DNA from: Flaviflexus huanghaiensis
Lineage (GTDB): Bacteria > Actinomycetota > Actinomycetes > Actinomycetales > Actinomycetaceae
Reading direction: 5' to 3'
Assembly: GCF_014118685.1 (NCBI RefSeq)
Contig: NZ_JACFAK010000008.1
Location: forward strand, 78,926 to 142,925
DNA length: 64,000 bases
The translations under genes and the position numbers were made by a program. The first letter of the stretch is position 1. Each line of letters begins with the position of its first letter. The notes under the pieces are model-generated. The model had not been told where the DNA came from and did not search any database. It worked only from the letters and a program-made list of their open reading frames with translations. Of the stretch, positions 38,270 to 46,875 are shown piece after piece.

Positions 38270-39064
38270 ATGACCAGGCCCAACCGACCCACCACCCACC
38301 TCGAGGTCCTTGGACGGACATGGCTCACGCCCCACATGCTGCGCCTCGTCGTCGGCGGGCCGAACTTTGGCGCGTTCGTCAATGCTGGGCACGCCGACTC
38401 CTACATCAAGCTCGTCTTCGACCCTGCTGGCAGACCGTACCCGACACCGGTTGATGTCGCCCACATCCGTGCGACCGCGCCGAGGGAGCACTGGCCGATG
38501 ACCCGCACATACACCGTCCGATCCGTCGACCACGAGTCGATATCGATCGACTTCGTTATCCACGGTGAGACTGGGATTGCCGCGCCATGGGCGCGATCGG
38601 CTGCGCCGGGAGATCTCGTTCAATTCATGGGACCTGGCGGCGCCTGGTCGCCCAAGCCCGAGGCCGATTATCACCTCTTTGTCGGAGATGAGTCTGCTTT
38701 TCCCGCAATAGCGGCCGGTGTAGAGCGCCTCCCGAACGACGCGCGTGGCGCCGCCATCATTGAAGTCGACTCTCATCCGTTGCCGCTCGCCGCACCCGCG
38801 GGGATGGCCATAGAATGGTTGGTCCGTCGTCATTCAGGCGACGACGCAACCCTTGCCGGGCGCGTGCAGGCCCTCGATCTCCCGCCCGGGGGAGACATCT
38901 CAGTCTTTGCTCACGGCGAGCGTGAGGCGGTCAAGCGCCTTCGTCGCGTCTTCAGCGATCTCGAGGTCCCGCGCGACCGTCTATCGATCTCCGGGTATTG
39001 GGCCCGTGGCCGTGACGAAGATGTTTTCCAGGCGGAGAAGCGCACGGACGTTGGAAGAATCTGA
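38270..39064 (+). CDS. Siderophore-interacting protein (ferric-siderophore reductase)
   Basis: A 264-residue ViuB/YqjH-type FAD oxidoreductase that releases iron from imported ferric siderophores by NAD(P)H-dependent reduction. It shows the FAD-binding TRTYTVRS, FVIHGETGIAAPWARSAAPGD, and the NAD(P)-domain DESAFPAIAAGVERLP plus a C-terminal SGYWARGRDED. The start ATG 38270 follows GGAGAA. It lies 66 bp after the ATPase gene, so iron import and release are encoded together. Confidence 0.9.
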   Translation: MTRPNRPTTHLEVLGRTWLTPHMLRLVVGGPNFGAFVNAGHADSYIKLVFDPAGRPYPTPVDVAHIRATAPREHWPMTRTYTVRSVDHESISIDFVIHGETGIAAPWARSAAPGDLVQFMGPGGAWSPKPEADYHLFVGDESAFPAIAAGVERLPNDARGAAIIEVDSHPLPLAAPAGMAIEWLVRRHSGDDATLAGRVQALDLPPGGDISVFAHGEREAVKRLRRVFSDLEVPRDRLSISGYWARGRDEDVFQAEKRTDVGRI

Positions 39065-39162
39065 GCGGTTCGACCGGCTGTGACCCGGTTGAGCGCATCG
39101 CCGGACTGCCGTTCTTGTGACAGTTCTCATGACTTGCTGAGATTCCCACACGTTGACCCGAT

Positions 39163-39178
39163 ATACCCCCGCGGGTAT
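39163..39178 (+). promoter_or_regulatory. CsoR/CstR-type operator
   Basis: ATACCCCCGCGGGTAT is a near-perfect palindrome of the form recognised by CsoR-family repressors (ATACCCC..GGGGTAT). It lies 45 bp before the CoA-disulfide reductase gene, in an operon that also encodes a CsoR-family protein. Confidence 0.75.
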
Positions 39179-39223
39179 TCTGGACGAGGCGAGTGCGGAG
39201 AGCGCGCTCCTGAGGAGGACCTA

Positions 39224-40909
39224 ATGAGAATTGTTGTTGTCGGTGGTGTCGCTGGCGGAATGAGCTTCGCGGCTCGCGCCCGCAGGCTCAATGAATCCGC
39301 GGAGATCATCGTGCTGGAGCGCGGCCCGTATGTGTCGTTCGCGAACTGCGGCCTGCCGTACTACGTCGGCGGTGAGATCACTGATCGCTCGAAGCTGCTG
39401 GTCCAGACGCCAGAGTCGCTGGCTGCGTCCCTCAACCTCGATGTTCGTCTCGGCCACGACGTTATCGCGGTCGATGCGAAGGCTCATTCGGTGACGGTCG
39501 CCCACGAAGGTGCAGAGGACACGATTTCCTACGACAAGCTCATTCTCGCCCCCGGAGCCACGGCCCTGCGGCCCGACATCGAGGGTCTCGAAGAGTCGAC
39601 ACGTCTGCACACCCTGCGGACAGTTGATGACGCAGTTGCCGTGCGGGAGTACGTCGAGCGCGGCGTTCGCCGCGCCGTCGTCTTCGGAGCTGGATTCATT
39701 GGGCTCGAAGCTGCCGAAGCGCTGGCGATGGCGGGTGTCGACACGACGATTGTCGAACTCGCACCCCACGTCCTTCCTCCGCTCGACTCTGAACAGGCGT
39801 GGCTTGTCAGCGAGGAATTGCGACGCATCGGCATCACCACCCGCGAGGGTGTCGCCGCGCAGCAGATCATCCCGAACGAGCACAGCGACACGATCATCCT
39901 GTCGGACGGGACGCAGATCGAGACGGACCTCATCGTCCTATCCGTCGGTGTCCGGCCCAACACGTCGTTCCTCGACTCGAGCGGTATCGACACCGAACGC
40001 GGCGCCATCGTCGTCGACGAGCGCGGTCGCACCTCTCTGCCCGATGTGTTCGCGGTCGGGGACGCGACTGTCAGCACTGATCCCGTCACTGGCATCCGCC
40101 GCCCTGTCGCACTCGCGGGCCCAGCCAACAGGGCCGGCCGCCTCGTGGCCGACTTCATTATGGCTCCCGAGCTGGCACGTCCGATTCCCCGCCCCCTGGG
40201 CACGTCGATCGTGCGGGTGGGCGAGCTGACAGCGGCCATGACGGGAGCGAACCGCCGCTCGCTTGAGGCCGCCGGAATCCCGTTCCACACACTTCATCTT
40301 CACCCGCTTCAGCACGCTGGGTACTTCCCCGGTGCTCAGCAGATTCACTTGACTGTTCACTTCGCTCGTGAGGACGGCAAGCTACTCGGCGCGCAAGCAG
40401 TTGGATCGGATGGGGTCGATAAGCGTATTGATGTGCTCGCCACCGCGATCCGCAACAATTCCCTCATCGACGATCTCATCGATCTTGATCTCACGTATTC
40501 CCCGCCCTACGGCCAGGCAAAAGACGCGGTCAACCTGGCAGGCATGGCTGGCTCGAATGTCATCGACGGAATCCTCAAGCTGTGGTACGCGGATGAGCTT
40601 GACGACATGACCGATACCTTGATTCTCGACGTGCGAAGCGCGGGCGAGGTTGCGGGCGGGATGATCCCCGGAGCCCTCCACATCCCCCACACCGAGCTAC
40701 GCGACCGTCTCGATGAAGTCGCCGACGCCGCTGGCGGTCGTCCCGTTCGCGTCATGTGCGCCTCGGGCGTCAGGTCAGCGATAGCGCACCGGGTTCTCAC
40801 CCAGGCGGGCTACGATTCGGCGTCCCTGTCCGGCGGTATCATCACGCTCCGGGCCGTCCTCGGCGCACAGGCCGACGACATCATCAAGGTGCCGGCAGGG
40901 GTCAGCTGA
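39224..40909 (+). CDS. CoA-disulfide/polysulfide reductase with rhodanese domain
   Basis: A 561-residue flavoprotein (CoADR-RHD). The N-terminal FAD fold VVVGGVAGGMSFAARARRL and the active-site cysteine in VSFANCGLPYYVGG belong to the CoA-disulfide reductase family. The second nucleotide fold is VVFGAGFIGLEAAEAL. The C-terminal ~100 residues form a rhodanese domain with active-site cysteine in MCASGVRSAIAHRV. Such fusions reduce CoA persulfide or polysulfide. ATG 39224 has GAGGAGG before it. Operator, membrane partner and repressor in the same operon support a reactive-sulfur detoxification role. Confidence 0.92.
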   Translation: MRIVVVGGVAGGMSFAARARRLNESAEIIVLERGPYVSFANCGLPYYVGGEITDRSKLLVQTPESLAASLNLDVRLGHDVIAVDAKAHSVTVAHEGAEDTISYDKLILAPGATALRPDIEGLEESTRLHTLRTVDDAVAVREYVERGVRRAVVFGAGFIGLEAAEALAMAGVDTTIVELAPHVLPPLDSEQAWLVSEELRRIGITTREGVAAQQIIPNEHSDTIILSDGTQIETDLIVLSVGVRPNTSFLDSSGIDTERGAIVVDERGRTSLPDVFAVGDATVSTDPVTGIRRPVALAGPANRAGRLVADFIMAPELARPIPRPLGTSIVRVGELTAAMTGANRRSLEAAGIPFHTLHLHPLQHAGYFPGAQQIHLTVHFAREDGKLLGAQAVGSDGVDKRIDVLATAIRNNSLIDDLIDLDLTYSPPYGQAKDAVNLAGMAGSNVIDGILKLWYADELDDMTDTLILDVRSAGEVAGGMIPGALHIPHTELRDRLDEVADAAGGRPVRVMCASGVRSAIAHRVLTQAGYDSASLSGGIITLRAVLGAQADDIIKVPAGVS

Positions 40910-40910
40910 C

Positions 40911-41165
40911 ATGTGCGGTCGGTTGCACACACGCGACCGGATTCTCGCTGGCATCATCGCTCTCATCCTTTTGGTGACAACGATCGACATGGCAGGGGAG
41001 ACTCCAATTGTCGCGGTAGGTGCGGGCGTCATGACCTTCATCGCCCTGCGCATGGCGTTCACAGGCCGATGCACGTCTGGCATGACCCAGTCGTGCGCGA
41101 GGCCTGAACCAGTCGTAGACCAACATGATGTCGTCGCCGCTGAACCTGCGGCAGGGAAGGATTGA
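40911..41165 (+). CDS. DUF2892 (YgaP-like) small membrane protein
   Basis: An 84-residue protein with two closely spaced membrane helices (IIALILLVTTIDMAG and IVAVGAGVMTFIALRMAF) and a CGR N-terminus with an FTGRCTSG turn, matching the DUF2892 membrane module that is fused to rhodanese in YgaP. Its place directly after the rhodanese-containing reductase suggests a role in handling or export of sulfur or thiocyanate. It starts 1 bp after the upstream stop. Confidence 0.75.
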   Translation: MCGRLHTRDRILAGIIALILLVTTIDMAGETPIVAVGAGVMTFIALRMAFTGRCTSGMTQSCARPEPVVDQHDVVAAEPAAGKD

Positions 41166-41167
41166 CC

Positions 41168-41443
41168 ATGGCCATCGATGACGCTGCGGCGCAGCGCAAG
41201 ATCAGCAATCGTCTGAAGAGGGCGCGGGGACAACTTGACGCTGTCATCGCCGCTGCTGAACGGGGGGACTCCTGCCGGGACGTCGTCACCCAGCTCGCGG
41301 CAGTGACACACGCCCTCAACAGGGCCGGTTTCCTCATGGTCTCCACCGCAATGGAGAACTGCCTCGTTGATCCGCAAGGAACCGAGGAGCGCGACGGGAT
41401 CACGACTGACGAACTCGAAAAGCTCTTCCTTGCCCTTGCGTAG
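41168..41443 (+). CDS. CsoR-family repressor, CstR-like (no copper-ligand His)
   Basis: A 91-residue all-helical DUF156 protein (ISNRLKRARGQLDAVI, CRDVVTQLAAVTHALNRAG). Cysteines align at 36 and 65 exactly as in mycobacterial CsoR, but the copper ligand His61 is Ala here (AMENC). Loss of this His with both cysteines kept is the pattern of the persulfide sensor CstR. I infer that it represses the CoADR-RHD/DUF2892 operon through the operator at 39163 and is released when Cys36 and Cys65 are linked by sulfane sulfur. The start is ATG 41168. Confidence 0.85.
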   Translation: MAIDDAAAQRKISNRLKRARGQLDAVIAAAERGDSCRDVVTQLAAVTHALNRAGFLMVSTAMENCLVDPQGTEERDGITTDELEKLFLALA

Positions 41444-41496
41444 AGAGCGTTGAGCCGGACAGTACCGGGACATCCACGCAGCCTAGTGCACGCCTT

Positions 41497-41524
41497 GGCG
41501 GCCCTGCTCACGAGCAGGGCCGCC
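41497..41524 (+). terminator. Terminator of the CoADR-CsoR-like operon
   Basis: A 12- to 13-bp perfect stem (GGCGGCCCTGCTC/GAGCAGGGCCGCC) with a short loop, followed by CCTTGTG. It lies 53 bp after the repressor stop. Confidence 0.8.
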
Positions 41525-41552
41525 CCTTGTGTGCCGCCCGCGCTGTGGGTGA

Positions 41553-41566
41553 TTGATGGCGGTCAA
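41553..41566 (+). promoter_or_regulatory. FNR/CRP-like box
   Basis: TTGATGGCGGTCAA matches the FNR consensus TTGAT-N4-ATCAA at 9 of 10 defined positions. It lies 54 bp before the miniature RIC-like gene, a class often induced by NO- or oxygen-sensing FNR-type regulators. Confidence 0.5.
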
Positions 41567-41620
41567 TGACGTGCCCAACGTTCTCGATGATGATGAGAGA
41601 ACAACGAGAAGGGACACCAC

Positions 41621-41860
41621 ATGTCTGTAGATAGAGCACTCGAGCTGGCGCCAATCGTCGAACGGGTCCACGGGCCCAGCCACCCGGAAATGACGAGGAT
41701 TCGTCAAATCGTCGAGACCGTCAGTGCTGGCGATGGGGACGGGAACGCACTCTTCGCCGAGCTACGCGCACTCACCGACAATTACACCCCGCCAAAAGAC
41801 ACGTGCGAAACGGTGGAGGCCCTCTACGGCGCTCTCCAATCAATGGATGCAACTCAGTAA
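41621..41860 (+). CDS. Miniature RIC/hemerythrin-like protein
   Basis: A 79-residue protein that reads as two pieces of an iron-sulfur cluster repair (RIC/YtfE/ScdA) protein joined by a short linker. VERVHGPSHPEMTRIRQIV resembles the helix pair with a diiron histidine, and LFAELRALTDNYTPPKDTC resembles the helix before the last ligand helix. The final ligand segment (H...HxxxEN) of full RIC proteins is missing. ATG 41621 has GAAGGGA before it and a hairpin follows the stop, so it looks like a real gene. It may bind iron differently or act with a partner. The function is inferred only. Confidence 0.6.
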   Translation: MSVDRALELAPIVERVHGPSHPEMTRIRQIVETVSAGDGDGNALFAELRALTDNYTPPKDTCETVEALYGALQSMDATQ

Positions 41861-41866
41861 AAATCT

Positions 41867-41897
41867 ATGGGGAGGCGGCGCCACAGCACCTCCCCAT
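41867..41897 (+). terminator. Hairpin after the miniature RIC-like gene
   Basis: ATGGGGAGG and CCTCCCCAT pair across a 13-nt loop that itself contains GGCGCC. The hairpin lies 6 bp after the stop. Confidence 0.6.
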
Positions 41898-41966
41898 GAC
41901 CATGTTCACGCCACGATCCCTTGGTGGGCGGGCCGCCGCCCGGTTGAATAGGGGAGAGGGAGGCAC

Positions 41967-42722
41967 ATGGCACGGCAGAAGAGCACGACTGGCATCATGC
42001 TTGCCGGCGGAGCCTTGCTCACCATCGTCCTCACTCTATCGCTCCTACCCGGTAAGGGTGAGGCCCCGCCGTCGCGAACCGCACCGACAGCTGACGTTCA
42101 ATTCGCTCGCGCGAGCGGGTTGGAGTACGGCCCATCAGGAGTCGCTGGCCTCGCGGAAGATGACTGGGTTGCCCGCACGGCGGAGGGCACCGGCATACCG
42201 GAGCGTGCACTGCGCGCCTACGGTGGCGTCGATGTCGCGTTCGCGGCCGACCTGCCAGGTTGCCGCCTGGACTGGGCGACGCTTGCGGGCATCGGGTACG
42301 TCGAGTCACGTCACGGCCTGCTCCTTGGCGGCCAGATCAATGAGGACGGTCAGCAGACGCCCCCCATCGTCGGCATCCCGCTCGATGGGACACGAACCGC
42401 AGAAGTTCCTGACACAGACGGGGGAGTCCTCGACGGTGATACCGAATGGGACCGTGCCGTTGGACCGATGCAGTTCATTCCGTCGACGTGGGGCGGCTTC
42501 GGTGCCGACGGGAACCTCGACGGGATTGAGGATCCCCAGAACATTGACGACGCCGCGCTCGCGGCCGCTCGACTCCTGTGCCGAGTTGGTGGGGACCTCG
42601 GGGAACCCGACAACTGGATTGCCGCGGTCGACAGTTACAACCGAAGTGTCGAATACAACAACGAAGTCGCGAGCGCAGTTGACCGCTATCGGACAGCGGC
42701 GGGTCGACCCGAAAAAGGCTGA
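41967..42722 (+). CDS. Secreted lytic transglycosylase-like protein
   Basis: A 251-residue cell-wall enzyme with an N-terminal membrane or signal segment (GIMLAGGALLTIVLTLSLLP). The transglycosylase fold is seen in ATLAGIGYVESRHG (catalytic Glu), AVGPMQFIPSTW, DPQNIDDAALAAARLLC and a SYNRS end motif. It should cleave peptidoglycan glycan strands outside the membrane. The start ATG 41967 follows GGGAGG. It stands alone. Confidence 0.88.
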   Translation: MARQKSTTGIMLAGGALLTIVLTLSLLPGKGEAPPSRTAPTADVQFARASGLEYGPSGVAGLAEDDWVARTAEGTGIPERALRAYGGVDVAFAADLPGCRLDWATLAGIGYVESRHGLLLGGQINEDGQQTPPIVGIPLDGTRTAEVPDTDGGVLDGDTEWDRAVGPMQFIPSTWGGFGADGNLDGIEDPQNIDDAALAAARLLCRVGGDLGEPDNWIAAVDSYNRSVEYNNEVASAVDRYRTAAGRPEKG

Positions 42723-42865
42723 AATCGGCGGAATTGCGCACTATACACATCCTGTCAGGGTGTTGGTAAGCGCCTAAGGTCCTCAACTATGACGAAATGC
42801 ACGGACAGTTTTGGTGGAGTCAGTACATAATTGGGACCCCCGGCCCACGACGCGAGGACCAAGCG

Positions 42866-42884
42866 AACCTAGGCTTACCTCATA
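42866..42884 (+). promoter_or_regulatory. Possible degenerate DtxR-like box before pflB
   Basis: AACCTAGGCTTACCTCATA partly resembles an iron box (about 12 of 19 positions on the reverse strand) and shares CTTACCTC with the stronger box at 34189. It lies 45 bp before the pflB start. A CATAAT at 42825-42830 upstream could be a -10 element. Confidence 0.3.
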
Positions 42885-42928
42885 ACAGATAACGGGGCGC
42901 GACCCGCCCCTCTGGGAAGGAAATGTCA

Positions 42929-45172
42929 ATGAGCGTCATCAGCGAAACAAGGGCATGGGCCGGGTTCGAATCCGGATCATGGATCGAACATGTCGATGTC
43001 CGGGACTTTATTCAGAAGAATTACAAACCATACCTTGGTGATGACAGCTTCTTGGCGGGGCCGACCGAGCGGACGCAGAAGATCTGGGAGATCCTGTCCG
43101 GCATGTTCCCGGAGGAGCGCGAGCGGGGCGTCTACGATGTCGATGCGTCCACGCCGTCGACCATCACGTCGCACGCCCCCGGCTACATCAGCGAGGACGA
43201 CGAGCTCATCGTCGGCCTTCAGACCGATGCGCCGCTCAAGCGCGCGATCATGCCCTACGGCGGTTGGCGCATGGTCGAGAACTCGCTCCGCACATACGGC
43301 TACGAGGTCGATCCCCTTCTCAAGGAGGTCTTCACCGTCCACCGGAAGACGCACAACCAGGGCGTCTTCGACGTGTACCCGCCCGCAGTCCGCAAGGCAC
43401 GCTCCTCGCACATCGTCACCGGCCTGCCGGACGCCTACGGGCGCGGCCGCATCATCGGTGATTACCGTCGCGTGCCGCTCTACGGCGTCGACTACCTCAT
43501 TGAGGCGAAGCACGCGGAGAAGGCTGCCCTCGATGATCTGCGTTCCGTTGAGGACATCATCAGGGACCGCGAGGAGCTATCTGAGCAAATCCGTGCCCTC
43601 GGACAGCTCAAGGCCATGGCCGAATCGTATGGTTTCGACATCTCACAGCCCGCGAGGAGCGCGAAGGAAGCGGTCCAGTGGCTCTACTTCGCGTACCTTG
43701 CTGCCGTGAAGGAGCAGAACGGTGCGGCTATGTCGCTCGGACGCGTCTCCACCTTCCTCGATGTCTACTTCCAGCGGGACCTCGAGGCTGGCCTCATCAC
43801 TGAAGCAGAAGCGCAGGAAATCATTGATGACTTCGTCATCAAGCTTCGCATCGTCCGCTTCCTCCGCACGCCCGAGTACGATGAGCTTTTCTCTGGCGAC
43901 CCCACATGGGTGACCGAGTCGATTGGCGGCATCGGTTACGATGGTCGGCCGCTCGTCACCAAGAGCTCGTTCCGGTTCCTCCAGACCCTGCATAACCTCG
44001 GCCCAGCCCCGGAACCGAACCTCACCGTCCTGTGGTCGGACAAGCTTCCGGAGGGCTTCAAGGAGTTCTGCGCGAAGACATCGATCGAGACGTCCGCGAT
44101 CCAGTACGAGTCAGATGATCTCATCAAGGACAGCTGGGGTGACGATGCTGGCATCGCCTGCTGCGTTTCTGCGATGGCGATCGGCAAGCAGATGCAGTTC
44201 TTCGGAGCCCGCGTCAATCTCGCGAAGACACTCCTCTACGCCATTAACGGCGGCAGGGACGAGATCTCGGGGGAGCAGATCGCACCGGAGCAGCCCGCTG
44301 CCGTCGGCGACGTCCTCGACTACGACGATGTTGAGGCCAAGCTCGAAGTCATGATGGACTGGCTCGCCCAGTCCTACGTGGACGCGCTCAACTGCATCCA
44401 CTACATGCACGACAAGTACGCCTACGAGCGCCTCGAGATGGCGCTTCACGACGCCGAGGTGCTTCGGACGATGGCCTGTGGCATCGCCGGTCTGTCCGTC
44501 GCCGCCGACTCCCTGTCGGCGATTAAGTACGCGACCGTGAGGCCGGTGCGGGACGACAACGGCCTCGTCGTTGACTACGAGGTCGAGGGCGATTACCCGA
44601 CCTTCGGTAACGACGATGATCGCGTTGACGAGATCGCGGTCATGCTCGTGCGTAGCTTCATGGAGAAGATCCGCAAGCTACCGACCTACCGCAACTCCCT
44701 TCACACCCAGTCGGTCCTGACGATCACATCGAACGTCGTCTACGGCAAGCACACGGGCAACACCCCGGATGGTCGCCGCAAGGGTGAGCCGTTCGCCCCG
44801 GGCGCGAATCCGATGAATGGCCGGGACACGCACGGCATGCTCGCCTCTGCACTGTCGGTGGCAAAGCTTCCTTACTCGGAAGCGCAGGACGGCATCTCGC
44901 TGACAAACACCGTCGTCCCGTCCGGGCTCGGCCGTGACCTGCCGGAGCAGGTGAAGAATCTCGTGGGTCTTCTCGATTCCTACATGGTCTCGCAGGGCTT
45001 CCACGTCAACATCAACGTTCTCAATCGCGACACCCTCTACGACGCGATGGAGAACCCGCAGAAGTACCCGCAGCTGACGATCCGGGTATCGGGCTACGCG
45101 GTCAACTTTGTGCGACTGACTCGCGAGCAGCAGCTCGACGTCATCTCCCGCACGTTCCACGATCGCGTATGA
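42929..45172 (+). CDS. pflB: Formate C-acetyltransferase (pyruvate formate-lyase)
   Basis: A glycyl-radical enzyme that splits pyruvate with CoA into acetyl-CoA and formate under anoxic conditions. The catalytic cysteine pair lies in GIACCVSA and the radical glycine in RVSGYAVNF near the C-terminus, with [22 protein letters not shown] between them. The product is about 747 residues. ATG 42929 is spaced 8 nt from GGAAGG and is preferred over ATG 42923 (2 nt). It overlaps its activase gene by ATGA. Its presence shows a fermentative, oxygen-sensitive branch of metabolism. Confidence 0.96.
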   Translation: MSVISETRAWAGFESGSWIEHVDVRDFIQKNYKPYLGDDSFLAGPTERTQKIWEILSGMFPEERERGVYDVDASTPSTITSHAPGYISEDDELIVGLQTDAPLKRAIMPYGGWRMVENSLRTYGYEVDPLLKEVFTVHRKTHNQGVFDVYPPAVRKARSSHIVTGLPDAYGRGRIIGDYRRVPLYGVDYLIEAKHAEKAALDDLRSVEDIIRDREELSEQIRALGQLKAMAESYGFDISQPARSAKEAVQWLYFAYLAAVKEQNGAAMSLGRVSTFLDVYFQRDLEAGLITEAEAQEIIDDFVIKLRIVRFLRTPEYDELFSGDPTWVTESIGGIGYDGRPLVTKSSFRFLQTLHNLGPAPEPNLTVLWSDKLPEGFKEFCAKTSIETSAIQYESDDLIKDSWGDDAGIACCVSAMAIGKQMQFFGARVNLAKTLLYAINGGRDEISGEQIAPEQPAAVGDVLDYDDVEAKLEVMMDWLAQSYVDALNCIHYMHDKYAYERLEMALHDAEVLRTMACGIAGLSVAADSLSAIKYATVRPVRDDNGLVVDYEVEGDYPTFGNDDDRVDEIAVMLVRSFMEKIRKLPTYRNSLHTQSVLTITSNVVYGKHTGNTPDGRRKGEPFAPGANPMNGRDTHGMLASALSVAKLPYSEAQDGISLTNTVVPSGLGRDLPEQVKNLVGLLDSYMVSQGFHVNINVLNRDTLYDAMENPQKYPQLTIRVSGYAVNFVRLTREQQLDVISRTFHDRV

Positions 45173-46038
45173 CCGACGGTGTCACCGGTGTAGCCGCCCC
45201 CGAAGCTCTCGATTTCGAGGTGCCCCGGGTGGCTGGCTCCGGTATCGCCGGGCTGGCCCCCGCCCCGGAGATGTCTCGCGAGGAGCATCTCGCCTTGGTG
45301 CGCGATGGTCAGCTTGGTTCCGTCCATTCCTGGGAGCTTGTGACTGCCGTCGACGGGCCCGGCTCCCGCATGACCCTGTTTATGGCAGGGTGCCCTCTCC
45401 GGTGTCTTTACTGCCATAACCCCGACACGATGAAGATGAAGGACGGCGAGCCTGTCACGCTTGACGCGGTCATGCAGCGCATTCTTCGCTACCGCGTCGT
45501 CTTTTCCGCCAGCGGGGGCGGACTCACGATCTCGGGAGGCGAGCCGCTCATGCAGCCCGCCTTCGTGAAGAACGTTCTCGCGGAGTCGAAGAAGCACGGG
45601 ATCCACACGGCGATCGACACATCCGGGTATCTCGGTTCAGCGATGAGTGACGCCGACTTAGCGAATCTCGATCTCGTCCTCCTCGACGTCAAGTCAGGCC
45701 TTCCACAGACCTATCGGGCTTTGACCGGCCGTGAGCTCCAGCCGACGATCGACTTCGGCGATCGGCTCGCGAAGCTCGACAAGAAAGTCTGGGTCCGCTT
45801 CGTCCTCGTCCCGGGTCACACGGATGCTCCTGAGAACATTGACGCGGTCGGTAAGATCGTCACCCGCTGGCCGAATGTTGAGCGGCTCGAGGTCCTGCCC
45901 TTCCATCAGATGGGGAGAGACAAGTGGGAGACACTCGGCATGAGGTACGAGCTCGACGACGTTGAGCCGCCCTCGAACGCTGAGACCGAGGCAGTTCGAC
46001 AGCGTTTCCGAGACCTCGGTGTCGCAACCGTCTACTAG
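45169..46038 (+). CDS. pflA: Pyruvate formate-lyase activating enzyme
   Basis: A 289-residue radical SAM enzyme that installs the glycyl radical on PflB. The [4Fe-4S] motif is CPLRCLYC, followed by the [18 protein letters not shown]-binding block and [13 protein letters not shown]. An extra ~45 residues precede the usual start (first M at MTDGVTG), possibly a true extension since the ATGA overlap with pflB fixes the start. A strong terminator follows. Confidence 0.95.
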   Translation: MTDGVTGVAAPEALDFEVPRVAGSGIAGLAPAPEMSREEHLALVRDGQLGSVHSWELVTAVDGPGSRMTLFMAGCPLRCLYCHNPDTMKMKDGEPVTLDAVMQRILRYRVVFSASGGGLTISGGEPLMQPAFVKNVLAESKKHGIHTAIDTSGYLGSAMSDADLANLDLVLLDVKSGLPQTYRALTGRELQPTIDFGDRLAKLDKKVWVRFVLVPGHTDAPENIDAVGKIVTRWPNVERLEVLPFHQMGRDKWETLGMRYELDDVEPPSNAETEAVRQRFRDLGVATVY

Positions 46039-46039
46039 G

Positions 46040-46071
46040 CGTTGGGCCGATCGCTTTCGATCGGCCCAACG
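46040..46071 (+). terminator. Rho-independent terminator after pflBA
   Basis: A 14-bp perfect stem (CGTTGGGCCGATCG/CGATCGGCCCAACG, loop CTTT) followed by TTCTTCTT. Confidence 0.92.
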
Positions 46072-46133
46072 TTCTTCTTAACCGAAGTGCCCTCAGGAGC
46101 CGGAGTGACGGCCTGGTCAGTGCGGAACCGGTT

Positions 46134-46811
46134 TCAGACGTCCGTACTCTCGATGTCAGCAGGCTTTAGAGTCTCGGCAAGCTCGCGGAAGTACCATTCA
46201 TGCCGGTCGAGTGCTTCGGTCCAGAGCTGCTGGGCAGTCGTCGTTGCGCAATGATAGCGGCGCTCGTTGTCGAGAAGCTCCAGATAGTCGTCGATCCATG
46301 TGATTGCCGCGTGCGCTGGCTTGTCCGAAAAACGGGCCCAACTCATCGTGCCGTGGATCCGCAGGAGCGAGTAGCGGTCGACGTTGTCGCAGTCGCCAAC
46401 TGACCGGCTGAGAACGCTTGGCTCGTCTGTGAACAGGTCATGGCCCGGGTGGTCTGGGGAATGAGGGTCGAAATTCCATGTGCCGTCGACGTGCATGGCG
46501 ATTCCCTGGCAGATTTCCCGCACCGCATCCTCATCCAATCCCAACCCTTCGAGGATGGGTTGAGCGAGACCGGCACCGACACGTCCGTGGTCGACTGCGA
46601 CCGTCGCGTCGAACTTGCCGATGTCGTGCAGAAGACACGCGAGCTCGAGTCTGTCAGCGTCCAGACCCTCCGCTTCAGCGACTCGGCGGCCGATGTGGGC
46701 GACGCGCAACGAATGCTCGTATCTATAGAGCAGTTCCGCCTGGTCGCGCCCTCTGCTGAAGAGATGATCTTTGAGGGCGCGGTGGGCGGGTTCGAAGTAG
46801 GAAGAGTGCAC
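46134..46811 (-). CDS. HD-domain phosphohydrolase-like protein
   Basis: A 225-residue soluble protein with an HD metal site: H in YEHSLRVAHIGRR, the HD pair in LACLLHDIGKF, a later His in QGIAMHVDG and Asp in SVGDCDNVDRYS. It resembles HD-type hydrolases acting on phosphate esters or nucleotides. The substrate is unknown. The gene stands alone between two terminators, with no functional hint from neighbours. Confidence 0.75.
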   Translation of the reverse strand: MHSSYFEPAHRALKDHLFSRGRDQAELLYRYEHSLRVAHIGRRVAEAEGLDADRLELACLLHDIGKFDATVAVDHGRVGAGLAQPILEGLGLDEDAVREICQGIAMHVDGTWNFDPHSPDHPGHDLFTDEPSVLSRSVGDCDNVDRYSLLRIHGTMSWARFSDKPAHAAITWIDDYLELLDNERRYHCATTTAQQLWTEALDRHEWYFRELAETLKPADIESTDV

Positions 46812-46821
46812 GTCAAAAGTA

Positions 46822-46850
46822 TAGGGCTGGGCGCGTGACGCCCAGCCCTA
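46822..46850 (-). terminator. Terminator after ABC permease gene
   Basis: A perfect 12-bp stem (TAGGGCTGGGCG/CGCCCAGCCCTA) with loop CGTGA lies 26 bp after the permease stop and just upstream of the HD gene start. Confidence 0.82.
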
Positions 46851-46875
46851 ACGACGAGGAATTCTCCCTCACTGG

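Noticed and set aside
41168..41443. Copper-sensing CsoR
   Set aside because: The copper ligand at position 61 is Ala rather than His, and the operon encodes sulfur enzymes rather than a copper exporter.
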